From Phycisphaerales bacterium (lineage in GTDB: Bacteria; Planctomycetota; Phycisphaerae; Phycisphaerales; UBA1924): a DNA stretch of 64,000 nucleotides. This document shows, one piece after another, positions 26,038-35,407 of the stretch. The translations under genes were made by a program, and so were the position numbers. The notes beneath the pieces are model-generated. The model saw nothing but the letters and a program-made list of their open reading frames with translations, did not search any database and had not been told where the DNA came from. Position 1 is the stretch's first letter, and every line of letters begins with the position of its first letter. Location: contig CP064987.1 of assembly GCA_016699835.1 (NCBI GenBank), positions 2,046,001 through 2,110,000 on the forward strand, given 5' to 3'.

Positions 26038-26801
26038 CCACCCCCGCCCCAACCCCCGCCATCGCCATCATCCTCGGACGCGGCGGGAGCAAGGGACTAC
26101 CACGCAAGAACCTCCTCCCCATCGTCGGCCGACCCTGCGTCGAGTGGACCATCCGCCACGCGCACGCCTCCAAGCGCGTCGGCCTCGTCACGCTCTCATC
26201 GGACGATGCCGAGATGCGACATCTCGCCACGACACTCGGCGTGCTCGCCCTCGATCGCCCGCCCCACCTCGCCAGCGACACGGCCCGAGTCGATGATGCC
26301 GCCCGCCACGCCCACACAGAAATCCTCAACAACGCCCCACTCCGCGAACGCCACCCCTGGCTAGGCGACTCGGCTCCCGTCGTCATCCTCTACGCCAACG
26401 TCCCCATCCGTCCCGCCGACGCCACCGATCGCGCGCTCGACACGCTCACGAGCACGCGCTGCGACTCCGTCCAGTCCTATCAGCCCGTCGGCAAGCACCA
26501 CCCGTGGTGGACCGCCCGCGTCGATCCAGACACCGCATCCGTCCGCCCCTGGGAGGGCGAGATCCTCAACCACAATATCTTCCGCCGTCAGGATCTCCCC
26601 CCGGCATTCATCCCCGACGGCGGCGTCATCGCCCTTACCCCTGACGCGTTGCATCTGCGCATTCCCAACGTCGCCGATGGCCCGCACGCGTTCTTTGGCC
26701 GCGACCGCCGGGGCATCATCAATCCCGAAGGCTCCGTGGTCGATATCGACACCAGAATCGATCTCCTCGTCGCCGAAGCCATGCTGAAAGGCGCCACCTG
26801 A
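26034..26801 (+). CDS. acylneuraminate cytidylyltransferase-like (CMP-sugar synthetase)
   Basis: A 255-aa nucleotidyltransferase predicted to activate a nonulosonic acid (sialic, legionaminic or pseudaminic type) as the CMP-sugar. The family signature is at the N-terminus: AIILGRGGSKGLPRKNLLPI, followed by RPCVEWTIRHA and LSSDDAEMRHLA. PVVILYANVPIRPA and the acidic VVDIDTRIDLLVAE near the C-terminus also fit the family. The start overlaps the preceding stop (ATGA) and the stop is one base from the next start, so the three genes are tightly coupled. The exact sugar cannot be told from sequence. Confidence 0.9.
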   Translation: MTTPAPTPAIAIILGRGGSKGLPRKNLLPIVGRPCVEWTIRHAHASKRVGLVTLSSDDAEMRHLATTLGVLALDRPPHLASDTARVDDAARHAHTEILNNAPLRERHPWLGDSAPVVILYANVPIRPADATDRALDTLTSTRCDSVQSYQPVGKHHPWWTARVDPDTASVRPWEGEILNHNIFRRQDLPPAFIPDGGVIALTPDALHLRIPNVADGPHAFFGRDRRGIINPEGSVVDIDTRIDLLVAEAMLKGAT

Positions 26802-26802
26802 C

Positions 26803-27891
26803 ATGCACATCGCCGGCCGAACCATCGCCGCCACGCCCGATCTCGCCACTCGTCCATTTGTCATCGCCGAACTCGGCGTGAACCACGACGGGCGCGTCGA
26901 TCGTGCGCTCGACCTCGTCCGTGCCGCCGCTCGCGCCGGTGCGGACGCCGTCAAGTTCCAGGTCTTCGAAGCCGAGCGTCTCATGAGCCGCGCCTCGCGC
27001 CTCGCGGCGTATCAAAGGGCCGCCGGCGAGTCCGACCCCGTCGAGATGCTCCGCCGACTCGAACTCTCTTTCGACGATCTTCGCGCCTGCGTTGATCTCG
27101 CCCACACCCTCGGCCTTGCCGCGATCGCCACCGTCTTCTCCCTCGAACTCGTGCCCCCAGCCCATGAACTCGCGTGGGACGCTTTCAAGACCGCCAGTCC
27201 CGACATCATCCACAAGCCGCTGCTCCACGCCCTCTCCAAAACAGGGAGGCCCCTCATCGTCAGCACCGGCGCCAGCACGCCCGACGAGATCCAGCGGGCC
27301 GTCCAATGGCTCACCCCCGCCCACGATCGCCTCGCGATCTTGCAATGTGTGAGCAGTTACCCCACGCCGATGGAGCACGCGGAACTCGACGGGATCCTCG
27401 CGCTCCGCGCGATGTTCGATCTTCCCGTCGGCTACAGCGATCACACCCAGGGCATCGACGCCGCCTGTGAGGCCACGCGTCGCGGCGCGTGCATCCTCGA
27501 GAAGCACTTCACCCACGACACAAACGCCAAAGGCCCGGACCACGCCGCGTCACTCGTCGAGGCCGATCTCGCCCGATACGTCGCCCGAGCACGCGAAGGC
27601 GCCAAAGTCGCGGCCACAACTCCACGCTCCCCATCGCCAGGCGCAACCAAACGCGTCATCCCCATCGAGCAGGACGTGCGCACGGTCTCTCGCCAGTCCA
27701 TCGTCGCCGCGCGCAGCATCAAGGCAGGAACACCGATCCGCCGGGTGGATCTCACCTTCAAGCGCCCCGGCACAGGACTCCCGCCCTTCGTACTCCAGAG
27801 TGTTCTCGGCCAGATCGCCACGCGCGATATCGAGGGCGACACGCTACTGAATCAGGACGATCTCGCCCAGAGGCGCGCGATCGCGTCCTGA
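26803..27891 (+). CDS. NeuB-family nonulosonate synthase with SAF domain
   Basis: A 362-aa enzyme of the sialic-acid synthase family, which condenses phosphoenolpyruvate with a hexosamine-derived sugar. The TIM-barrel catalytic part (about 15-265) has VIAELGVNHDGRVDRALDL, AVKFQVFEAERLMS, STGASTPDEI, QCVSSYPTP, GYSDHTQGIDAACEA and ILEKHFTHD. The C-terminal antifreeze-like SAF domain (about 290-360) has RSIKAGTPIRRVDLTFKRPG and LLNQDDL. The gene starts one base after the cytidylyltransferase stop. Together the two genes make and activate the donor sugar, probably for the upstream Maf-like protein. Confidence 0.93.
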   Translation: MHIAGRTIAATPDLATRPFVIAELGVNHDGRVDRALDLVRAAARAGADAVKFQVFEAERLMSRASRLAAYQRAAGESDPVEMLRRLELSFDDLRACVDLAHTLGLAAIATVFSLELVPPAHELAWDAFKTASPDIIHKPLLHALSKTGRPLIVSTGASTPDEIQRAVQWLTPAHDRLAILQCVSSYPTPMEHAELDGILALRAMFDLPVGYSDHTQGIDAACEATRRGACILEKHFTHDTNAKGPDHAASLVEADLARYVARAREGAKVAATTPRSPSPGATKRVIPIEQDVRTVSRQSIVAARSIKAGTPIRRVDLTFKRPGTGLPPFVLQSVLGQIATRDIEGDTLLNQDDLAQRRAIAS

Positions 27892-27897
27892 CTTCGC

Positions 27898-28473
27898 TCA
27901 CTCCTTGGGATCAAGTGGCCGTCCATCCTCATCGATCACGATCCGCTGCACGTTCGTCCCGTTGCGCGACTCGAGCGTCTCAGGATCAGGGAAGTAGTGC
28001 TCCTCGACATACTCGAGGATGATCAGCGTGAAGAGCGTCCCCACACCAAGGATGCCCGCGAGTTTGTAAAAGCCCAACCCGCACCCCGCCCCGATCGCCG
28101 CCGTCACCCACACCGCCGCCGCCGTCGTCAGCCCGCGCACGGCCTTCTTGTTCTGGATCACCGCCCCCGCGCCCAGAAACCCGATCCCTCCGATCAATCC
28201 CTGGATCACGCGGCTGATCTCCGCCTGACCCAACAGACGCCCTTGCGCATTGCTGGTGGCGCTGGTCAAGCCGGCGTCCGCGAGCGACTTCGCCATCGCG
28301 TGGATTGCCTCAAGGCCCACGATCACATACCCGGCCGATCCCAGCGAGATCAGGATCATCGTCCGAAACCCGGCGGGCCGGTGCTTGCGTTCCCGTTCGA
28401 GCCCGACGAGTGCGCCCAGTCCCGCGGCCGCCCCCAGTCGCACCGCGATCTCGAATGCAGAGAGTCCGTCCAT
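27898..28473 (-). CDS. MgtC/SapB family membrane protein
   Basis: A 191-aa inner-membrane protein of the MgtC/SapB family. It contains the family segments AAAGLGALVGLERERKHRPAG, FRTMILISLGSAGYV, RVIQGLIGGIGFLGAGAVI and VRGLTTAAAVWVTAAIG, with four or five predicted membrane helices, and a short charged C-terminus. It lacks the long ACT-like C-terminal domain of pathogen MgtC. The family is linked to low-magnesium and acid adaptation, but the mechanism is unclear. It is convergent with the NeuB-like gene, six bases apart. Confidence 0.92.
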   Translation of the reverse strand: MDGLSAFEIAVRLGAAAGLGALVGLERERKHRPAGFRTMILISLGSAGYVIVGLEAIHAMAKSLADAGLTSATSNAQGRLLGQAEISRVIQGLIGGIGFLGAGAVIQNKKAVRGLTTAAAVWVTAAIGAGCGLGFYKLAGILGVGTLFTLIILEYVEEHYFPDPETLESRNGTNVQRIVIDEDGRPLDPKE

Positions 28474-28577
28474 AAGGACGCTACTGTGCGGTAATATTCA
28501 GATCATGTCAAGGAAGCGCTAAGCAGAATGTCAGTTTCGACAGAATCCATCGTCGCAATGTGCCGCACAGAAACAGG

Positions 28578-29030
28578 TTATGGTTTCGACGGCGTCGCGG
28601 ACTCGCCAGTCGAATCAGGCGATGGAGGCATGGAATCGTCTGTCGGCGCGCCGTGCTCACCGGCCGCGCCCTCGGGCTTCTCTTCTTCTTTGGGCGAGAG
28701 GCTCAAGAACGGGATCGTCTTATCGATCGACTCGATCGTCCCACGAAGCCCTGCCAGATGACCGTCGAGTTTCACGAGCGTCGCGTCCATCGAGGGCATG
28801 ACCTGCAGGCTCGTCTGCAACGCGACCAGTTGCACCTTGAGCGACTCCATCTGTCCCTTCAACTCGTCGAGTTGCTGGTTCGTCTTGTCCAACGCGGCGA
28901 GTTGCGATTCGACGTGCTCCAGCCGCCCGTTCACGCCACGCAGGTCGTTGCGGATGTCCCACACCACGCACCCGCCCTGCAACACGGCGCACCCCACCAC
29001 CCCGGCCATCGCCAGCACTCGCCTCTGCAT
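28578..29030 (-). CDS. coiled-coil envelope protein, possible lipoprotein
   Basis: A 150-aa protein. The N-terminal signal (MQRRVLAMAGVVGCAVLQGGC) ends in a cysteine that may be lipidated, although the box (QGGC) is imperfect. A heptad-rich coiled coil follows (about 28-105: LEHVESQLAALDKTNQQLDE, LKGQMESLKVQLVALQTSL). The C-terminus is Glu/Pro/Ser-rich and probably disordered. The start at 29030 is preferred because it places the signal at the N-terminus. This architecture suits an envelope-anchored tether or oligomeric stalk; the function is unknown. Confidence 0.7.
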   Translation of the reverse strand: MQRRVLAMAGVVGCAVLQGGCVVWDIRNDLRGVNGRLEHVESQLAALDKTNQQLDELKGQMESLKVQLVALQTSLQVMPSMDATLVKLDGHLAGLRGTIESIDKTIPFLSLSPKEEEKPEGAAGEHGAPTDDSMPPSPDSTGESATPSKP

Positions 29031-29108
29031 CGGCACAACCCCTTCTCGTGGCACAGGCGCCTAGCCCGTGACGACTTTCTCTCCGCGTTCACAGATGAAG
29101 AGCACGCA

Positions 29109-30092
29109 CTAGTTCACCGGCACGTTCGGCCCCGTGACGATCTCGCGGAACTTCGCCCGCAGTTTCGCCGTGATCGGGCCCTCGCTGGCGCTGATCTTGT
29201 GTTCCTTCTTCTCGTGGTCGATCTGCGTGACCGCGATGATCTCCGCCGCCGACCCGGTCAGGAAGACCTCTTCGGCCTTCAGCACCTCGTCCAGGCGCAT
29301 CTCCTTCACCACGCACTTCAAGCCGCACATCGGCACGAGTTCATCACGCACGAACTTCTGCGTGATCCCCTCCAGCGAGCCGGACGTCCCCGTCGTGTTC
29401 GGCGGCGTGTACAGCACGCCACCCTTCACGATGAAGATGTTGTCGCCTGTGCACTCGGTGACCCAGCCATCGGGCGAGAGCATTATCGCCTCAAGGCACC
29501 CCTGCTCGATCGCTTCGACCTTCGCGAGGATGTTGTTGAGGTAATTCAGGCTCTTGATCCGAGGATCAAGGCACGCGACCGGCGTCTTGGGACGCTTCGC
29601 CACCACCACACGCATCCCGCTCGTGTACCAGTCGTTGGGATACAGCGAGATCTGGTCGGCGATGCAGATGACGCCAGGCACCGGGCACAGCCTCGGATTC
29701 AACCCCAGCGTCCCCACGCCACGCGAGACAATCATGCGGATGTATCCCTCGCTCAAGCCGTTGGACTCGATGCACATCTGCTGGATCGCGACCATCTGCT
29801 CCTTGGGGAAGGGAATGTTCAGGTGGATCTTCTCCGCGCAGCGATACAGCCGGTCCACGTGCTGCTGGCACTTGAAGATCTTCCCCTGATAGACGCGGAT
29901 CCCCTCGAAGACGCCGTCACCATACAAGAGCCCATGGTCATACACCGAGACCACGGCCTGGCTCTTGGGGACCATCCGACCGTTGACGAAGATCAGCGGC
30001 TTCTCGCTCGTCTCGGCCTTCCACAGGTCGGGCGAGGGAAGGTCAAATGCGGCCTTCTCACGGGCAATCGTCGGGCGTGCTGCGGTCGTCAT
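29109..30092 (-). CDS. ilvE: branched-chain amino acid aminotransferase
   Basis: A 327-aa fold-type IV PLP enzyme for the last step of Val, Leu and Ile synthesis. Signatures include FVNGRMVPKSQAVVSVYDHG, LLYGDGVFEGIRVYQGKIFK, KSLNYLNNILAKVEA (PLP-lysine in KSLNYLNN), LSPDGWVTECTGDNIFIV, TSGSLEGITQKFVRDE and FLTGSAAEIIAVTQID. The ATG at 30092 has GGAGGA eight bases upstream; earlier ATGs lack one. It lies downstream of pheT on the same strand but 188 bases away, so joint transcription is uncertain. No other ilv gene is nearby. Confidence 0.95.
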   Translation of the reverse strand: MTTAARPTIAREKAAFDLPSPDLWKAETSEKPLIFVNGRMVPKSQAVVSVYDHGLLYGDGVFEGIRVYQGKIFKCQQHVDRLYRCAEKIHLNIPFPKEQMVAIQQMCIESNGLSEGYIRMIVSRGVGTLGLNPRLCPVPGVICIADQISLYPNDWYTSGMRVVVAKRPKTPVACLDPRIKSLNYLNNILAKVEAIEQGCLEAIMLSPDGWVTECTGDNIFIVKGGVLYTPPNTTGTSGSLEGITQKFVRDELVPMCGLKCVVKEMRLDEVLKAEEVFLTGSAAEIIAVTQIDHEKKEHKISASEGPITAKLRAKFREIVTGPNVPVN

Positions 30093-30195
30093 CGTGCGTC
30101 CTCCATACTTTGGGCCGACGGCCTCAGAATCCTGTGTGTTCCCCACCGGTCGCGCTCAAAGGTCGTACTCGATTCCATCACTCACAACGTTCCAC

Positions 30196-30241
30196 GAGCG
30201 CAGCGCTCATCATAGACATCATGAAACCGGTTCCGTCCGGT
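30196..30241. repeat. two short hairpins between pheT and ilvE
   Basis: GAGCGC/GCGCTC (30196-30208, single-base loop) and ACCGG/CCGGT (30226-30241, 6-nt loop) lie in the 188-bp gap between pheT and ilvE. Neither is followed by a clear T-run on the minus strand, so termination is only one possibility. Confidence 0.35.
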
Positions 30242-30280
30242 AGATGGTTGGGTTTGCTCTACCCCAAGCAGCGACCACGC

Positions 30281-32404
30281 TTACGAGCGGATCTCTGCCC
30301 CCGTTCGCGCGCGCAAAGTATCAAGAAGTGAGTGCCACACCGGGTCGAGTTCCTCATTGCGGAGCGTCGCCGACGCGTCACGGAATCGGCATCGCAGCGT
30401 GAGGCTCTTCCGCCCCGCGCCCACCTGCGCCCCGCGATAGGTCCCCACGAACGCGACGTGCTCGAGCCATTGGGGCGACTGCGACTCCACATGTCCGAGA
30501 ACCTCGCGCCACGTCAGCCGCTCATCGACGATCAGCGACACGTCCCGATCGATCGAGGGCATCTGGGGCAGGACCGAGATCGGCCGAGTCTTCGTCGGCG
30601 TTCCGAGCAACTCCTTCATCCCCATCTCACTCGCGACCACCGGCCTCTCCAGTCCGAATCGCTTCTGGATCGCGTCGGTAATGATGCCGACATAGCCGAA
30701 GCGCACGCCGTCGATCTCCACGCCCGCGTACGCGCCGTCTCGAAACGCTCCACAATGCGGCGAGGCTGGCATCAGTTCAACATTCGCCCCGGCACCAACG
30801 ACACCACCTACAAGCGCCTCGATGGCGCCCCGCATCGCGCGCACGCCGATCTGCAACTCGCTGGTCGTCGCGGCCTTCCCGCGCACGGGCACGTCGAGCA
30901 CGAGTCCAAGGTTCAGCCGCTCCATGATCGTTGAACTCGCCGACCCCATGCCGGCCTCGGCAAAGACCGACCCGACCTCGAAGAGACGAACATCCACCCC
31001 GCCGCTCGCCCCCGAGTTCTGGTTCGTTCGTCGGCATCCAAGCAGGCTCGGCACCAGGCTCGTCCGCAACGCCGGCTCGTGCGCGCGACGCTCGTCGTCC
31101 ACGCGAACCAGCCCGAATCCCGTCGGCGTCGTCGGCAGAAACGCCTGAGAGTCCTCCACGCTCGTGAACGTGAATGTCACGATCTCGTGGAATCCCATGC
31201 CGCAGAGGGTCGAGGCGATCGCGCTCCGTCGGCGTTCGCTCTCCTGGGGCGGGCGCACTCGAACCTCCATCGTCTCCCGTTGCGGGATCGCGTCCAGCCC
31301 CATCACGCGCGCGATCTCCTCGATCAGGTCGATCTCGAGCGTCAGGTCGGGTCGATGCGCCGGCACGACAAACGCCAACTCCTGCCCGCCACGCCCGATC
31401 GGCTCGGCCTCGATCCCCAAGGGCGCGAGCGCATCCACGATCGCTTTCGTTTCCACTTCCACACCCAGGATCTGTGACGCGCGCGCGGCCCGAAGCCGAA
31501 TCCGTGTCACCGCCGGGACCGCCGGACCCGCTGCCAATGGCTCTGCACAGAGGCGCCCGCCCGCGACCTCCACGATCAGCGCCGCCACGCGCTCCGCCGC
31601 GTCATCGACCGTGCGCACATCGACCAGCCGTTCGTATCGATGGCTCGCGTCGGTGCGGATGCCGTGCCGCCGTGCCGCCCGACGGACCGCGACGGGATCC
31701 CACGTCGCGACCTCGAGCGCGATGTCCGTCGTGGCGTCGGTGACCTCCGAGTCCGCCCCGCCCATCACCCCCGCCAAGCCCTGCGCCCGCTCGGCATCGG
31801 CGACGACCACCTCGTCGCCGGCGAGTTCACGCGATTTGCCATCGAGCGTCGTCAGGCGCTCGCCCTTGCGCGCGCGTCGCACCACGATCGCCGGCCCCGC
31901 GAGTTTCGCAAGATCGAACGCGTGGCACGGGTTGCCCCACTCCAGGTTCAACCAGTTCGTGGCATCGACCACGTTGTTGATGCTCCGCTGCCCGACGCTC
32001 TCGAGGAGCGTTCGCAGCCACGCTGGACTCGGCCCGATTTTCACGCCGCGGATCACGCGCAGTGTGAATCTGGGACATTCGGTGTAGACCTGATTCACGA
32101 GCGAGATCAGCGATGCGGTGTTGGTCGGATCGATCCCCGGCGTGCGGTGTGGACGTCCGGTAAGCACATGTCGCCCGTGCGAGGCGGCCGCAATCTCTCG
32201 CGCGAGACCGATGTGCGACAGACAATCGCCCCGATTGCTGGTGATTTCAACATCGAGAAGGACGTCAGGGTTCCGTTCTTTCGTCGCGGAACGTGTTTGG
32301 CTCTCGATCGGAAATCCCGCGTGGGGCAGGAGTTCGATGATCTCGTTCGGGTTGAGTCCGCCCGGCTTCAAGAGCCCGTTCAGCCAGTTCACACTCGTTT
32401 GCAT
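30281..32404 (-). CDS. pheT: phenylalanyl-tRNA synthetase beta subunit, short form
   Basis: A 707-aa beta subunit of the alpha2-beta2 enzyme. The N-terminus MQTSVNWLNGLL leads within 50 residues straight into VLLDVEITSNRGDCLSHIGLAREIAA (B1/B3 region); in the usual 790-800-aa protein an EMAP/OB-type tRNA-binding domain lies between, and it is missing here. B3/B4 editing and B5 domains follow, the motif-like catalytic-core region contains ETMEVRVRPPQESERR, and the C-terminus is an anticodon-binding FDX-ACB domain (ISVLPQMPSIDRDVSLIVDE). No pheS is adjacent on either side. Confidence 0.93.
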   Translation of the reverse strand: MQTSVNWLNGLLKPGGLNPNEIIELLPHAGFPIESQTRSATKERNPDVLLDVEITSNRGDCLSHIGLAREIAAASHGRHVLTGRPHRTPGIDPTNTASLISLVNQVYTECPRFTLRVIRGVKIGPSPAWLRTLLESVGQRSINNVVDATNWLNLEWGNPCHAFDLAKLAGPAIVVRRARKGERLTTLDGKSRELAGDEVVVADAERAQGLAGVMGGADSEVTDATTDIALEVATWDPVAVRRAARRHGIRTDASHRYERLVDVRTVDDAAERVAALIVEVAGGRLCAEPLAAGPAVPAVTRIRLRAARASQILGVEVETKAIVDALAPLGIEAEPIGRGGQELAFVVPAHRPDLTLEIDLIEEIARVMGLDAIPQRETMEVRVRPPQESERRRSAIASTLCGMGFHEIVTFTFTSVEDSQAFLPTTPTGFGLVRVDDERRAHEPALRTSLVPSLLGCRRTNQNSGASGGVDVRLFEVGSVFAEAGMGSASSTIMERLNLGLVLDVPVRGKAATTSELQIGVRAMRGAIEALVGGVVGAGANVELMPASPHCGAFRDGAYAGVEIDGVRFGYVGIITDAIQKRFGLERPVVASEMGMKELLGTPTKTRPISVLPQMPSIDRDVSLIVDERLTWREVLGHVESQSPQWLEHVAFVGTYRGAQVGAGRKSLTLRCRFRDASATLRNEELDPVWHSLLDTLRARTGAEIRS

Positions 32405-32716
32405 GGTGGCAGAGGATACGGGCTTCGACGCCCACTCGGATACGGACTATGAAGGTCCGAAATCCTCATTCGTGTCGATTTTTATGGCGTTTTGATCTTT
32501 CTTGAAGTACACTTAGGCTGTCCATCCTCGTGTGGAAGATCGGAAGAGGAGAAGTGACTTCGTTGGGGGCGGCGAACCGGCGCGCGATCCAATCGGCGAG
32601 CCAAAAGGTTCAAATCGAGTTGTGTGCGTCCGCTCGCGCCCGTCGCGCGAGTGGCGATTTTCGTCCGTGTCGACGTGTCGTCGACCCGTGTGTGCTCAGT
32701 AAAGGAGAAAGGTCCT
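32405..32716. other. 312-bp intergenic region and 5' leader
   Basis: This gap separates pheT and the first gene of the dockerin array, which diverge. It contains the candidate promoter at 32492-32519 and then an approximately 190-nt presumed leader that is GC-rich and ends in the AAAGGAGAAAGG ribosome site. No separate gene or RNA structure was recognised. Confidence 0.5.
32492..32519 (+). promoter_or_regulatory. candidate sigma70-type promoter
   Basis: TTGATC at 32492-32497 and TAGGCT at 32514-32519 are separated by 16 bp. The box pair resembles others upstream of later array genes. The predicted transcript would have a leader of about 190 nt before the start at 32717. Confidence 0.4.
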
Positions 32717-35407
32717 ATGAAGAAGAACTGGAAGGTGCAGGCCGGTCTGCTCGCCGCAGCGGCCGGATTCACGATCTCGACCGCCGCATTCGCGGTGAAC
32801 ACCCCCGAGGTGGAGCCCAACGACGCGAAGGCGACCGCCACGCTCGTCACGATGGCCGCCGGCGACTCGTTCTCCGGAAACTCGATCTCGGCGACGACGA
32901 CCGGGATCGACTGCTTCCTTGTGAGCATTCCCGCCGACGGCGTGCTCACCCGCTACGAACTCAACCTCACCACGACTGGCACCGCCGGCCACTCGATGAC
33001 CCTCCGCGGGCTCAACGTCTCCGGTGGTGTCGTCGGCACGACCGACACCTCGCTCCAGACCGCTACGACGATCACGGCCGACAGCAGCCGTCGCGCGGTG
33101 TTCTATGGCACGGGTGGCTCGGGCAACCGTGACATCTACGTCCGCGTCACGGGCACCGCCAGCACCACCGGCGATTACACCGTCACCCTCTCCTCGTCGG
33201 CCGTCACCGAGACGGCGGCGGGCGGCGGCGGCACGGTCGCGCAGGGCAGCATCACCCTCGGCGAGGGCACGGGCAGCAACGCCGACCACGACTGGTGGGT
33301 GTACGACTCCGCGCTCGCCGCGATTCCCACCGCCAACAACGACGATCCCGACAGCGGCGCGACGATCTCGCTCACGCCCGCGACCTACCACGTCGCCTGG
33401 GGCAACTTCAACACCGCCAACAACCTCCCCAGCACCAACGGCACGTTCCTCACCGGCGCGGTCACGGACTTCGCCAACGTCGTCGTCAACACCAGCACGT
33501 TGAACATCACCAACATCGGCATGAGCATCACCAGCGGCGCGGGCAACGTCCAGGTCCCCCTCGCCCGTCTCACGACGACCGGCGTCTCGGGCCAGTTCGA
33601 CCTCAACTGGGTCGCCCTCACCGTTGAGGCCGCCAACACCAACCCCGCCGTCGCCGGCAACGCCTTCTTCGGCAGCAACGGCGACACCGTCCTCGTGACC
33701 GGCACCGTCACCCCGGGCACCGTCCCGGCCAGCACGGGCCTCGCGGTCACCGCGGACCTCTCCGCGATCGGCGGCAGCGCCACCCAGGCCCTCTTCGACG
33801 ACGGGACCAACGGCGACGTCACCGGCGGCGACAACATCTTCTCCTTCTCCGCCACCATCTCCGGCGCCTCCGCGGGCACCTACAGCCTCCCCCTCTCCGT
33901 CACCGACGCCGAGTCGCGCAGCGGCTCGGGCAACGCGACGGCCCTTATCGTCGGCAGCCTCGGCACGATCAGCGCCGGGGCCAACATCACCCAGACGGTG
34001 ACCCTCGCCGCCGCCGAGGTGAAGTTCTTCAAGTTCACCCTCCCCGACGCGATCAGCGATCCGGCCTCCTGGCTCGACGTCTGGACGCTCGCGGGCACCC
34101 TCTCCAACAACGACTCCGAGATCGCCGTCTACAACGCCTCGGGCAACCTCGAGGACAGCGATGACGACGACGGCCCCGGACTCTTCAGCGCCCTCTCCTA
34201 CGGCCTGATCGCCCCAACCCGCCCGACCGACGGCGGCACCGCCTCCAACGGGCGTGACGGCACCCTCGCCGCGGGCGACTACATCCTCGCCGTCGGCGCC
34301 TTCGACACGGTCTTCAACGCGACCAACTTCAACGCCACCAGCACCTCGACCGCGACCGGCGATGTCGTTCTCCGCGTCACGCGCGAAGGCCCCACCGCCC
34401 CCGCGGGCACGGGCCTCGCGACCCCCGTCGCCGTCCTCAATGACGGCTCGGGCTCCTCGCTCCTCACTGTCACCGTCGCTCCGGGGCAGTTCCCCGTGAG
34501 CACCGGCCTCGCCGTCTCCGCCGATCTCTCGGCGGCGGGTGGCAGCGCCTCGCAGGCGTTCGTGGATGACGGCACCGGCGGCGACGTGACCGCCGGCGAC
34601 AACATCTTCTCCTACACCCTCAACGTTGCCAACGGCGCGACCGTCGGCAACTTCTCCCTCCCCTTCACCGTCTCCGACGCCGAGTCGCGCACCGGCTCGG
34701 GCAACATCGCCTTCCGTATCCTCGGCGAGCCCACGGCCAACGGCGACCTCTGCCGCATCTTCTCTCCCGAGTTCGCCGGCACCCTCCTCAACGACGTCGC
34801 GCTCGCCGCCGGTGAGGTCAAGTGGTACACCTTCCAGATCCCCGCGGACGCTTCCGCCGCCGGGCTCACCTATGTGGACTTCAACACGTTCGGTTCGGCG
34901 CTCACGGCCAACAACGACACCGAGATCGGCGTCTACACCTCCGCCGGCACGCTCGTCGCCTCCGATGACGACGACAGCGATGGCCTGCTCAGCCAGTTGT
35001 CCTTCGGTGACACCGCCACGCCCCGTCCGATCGACGGCACCGGCGTCGCCGGCGCTGGCCAGGACGGCGACCTCGCCGCGGGCACCTACTACCTCGCCGT
35101 GGCCGCCTTCAACACCACCTTCGCCTCGCCTTGGGATGTCGCCAGCACCAGCGCCTTCTCGGGCACGTTCGATGTGAACGTCCGGACCAACATCGCCGGC
35201 TGCGTTGCCGACGTGGACGACGGCTCGGCGACCGGCACGCCCGACAACGGCGTGACCATCGACGACCTCCTCTACTACCTCTCGATCTTCAACGGCGGCA
35301 ACGTCTGCGCCGACGTCGACGACGGCTCCGCCACGGGCACCCGTGACGGCGGCGTCACCATCGACGACCTCCTCTACTACCTCTCCCGCTTCAACGGCGG
35401 CTGCTAA
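32717..35407 (+). CDS. secreted modular protein 1 of the GC-dockerin array
   Basis: An 896-aa secreted protein. The signal peptide is about 1-26. The N-terminal module (about 27-305) begins with PEVEPNDAKATATL and is nearly repeated in the next gene. Two choice-of-anchor X-like modules (about 306-410, 561-660) carry GLAVTADLSAIGGSATQALF and FTVSDAESRTGSG. Each is followed by a PPC-like module (about 412-560, 665-820) with EIAVYNASGNLEDSDDDDG and GDLAAGTYYLAVAAF. The dockerin doublet is residues 828-896, ending FNGGC. The ATG at 32717 has AAAGGAGAAAGG upstream. A strong terminator follows. Role: probably surface or extracellular structural/binding protein; no enzyme motif is seen. Confidence 0.9.
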   Translation: MKKNWKVQAGLLAAAAGFTISTAAFAVNTPEVEPNDAKATATLVTMAAGDSFSGNSISATTTGIDCFLVSIPADGVLTRYELNLTTTGTAGHSMTLRGLNVSGGVVGTTDTSLQTATTITADSSRRAVFYGTGGSGNRDIYVRVTGTASTTGDYTVTLSSSAVTETAAGGGGTVAQGSITLGEGTGSNADHDWWVYDSALAAIPTANNDDPDSGATISLTPATYHVAWGNFNTANNLPSTNGTFLTGAVTDFANVVVNTSTLNITNIGMSITSGAGNVQVPLARLTTTGVSGQFDLNWVALTVEAANTNPAVAGNAFFGSNGDTVLVTGTVTPGTVPASTGLAVTADLSAIGGSATQALFDDGTNGDVTGGDNIFSFSATISGASAGTYSLPLSVTDAESRSGSGNATALIVGSLGTISAGANITQTVTLAAAEVKFFKFTLPDAISDPASWLDVWTLAGTLSNNDSEIAVYNASGNLEDSDDDDGPGLFSALSYGLIAPTRPTDGGTASNGRDGTLAAGDYILAVGAFDTVFNATNFNATSTSTATGDVVLRVTREGPTAPAGTGLATPVAVLNDGSGSSLLTVTVAPGQFPVSTGLAVSADLSAAGGSASQAFVDDGTGGDVTAGDNIFSYTLNVANGATVGNFSLPFTVSDAESRTGSGNIAFRILGEPTANGDLCRIFSPEFAGTLLNDVALAAGEVKWYTFQIPADASAAGLTYVDFNTFGSALTANNDTEIGVYTSAGTLVASDDDDSDGLLSQLSFGDTATPRPIDGTGVAGAGQDGDLAAGTYYLAVAAFNTTFASPWDVASTSAFSGTFDVNVRTNIAGCVADVDDGSATGTPDNGVTIDDLLYYLSIFNGGNVCADVDDGSATGTRDGGVTIDDLLYYLSRFNGGC

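Noticed and set aside
32535..32550. Stretch AGATCGGAAGAG identical to the start of a common sequencing adapter
   Set aside because: Only 12 bases match and the following bases diverge; it lies in a normal leader region, so contamination is not supported.
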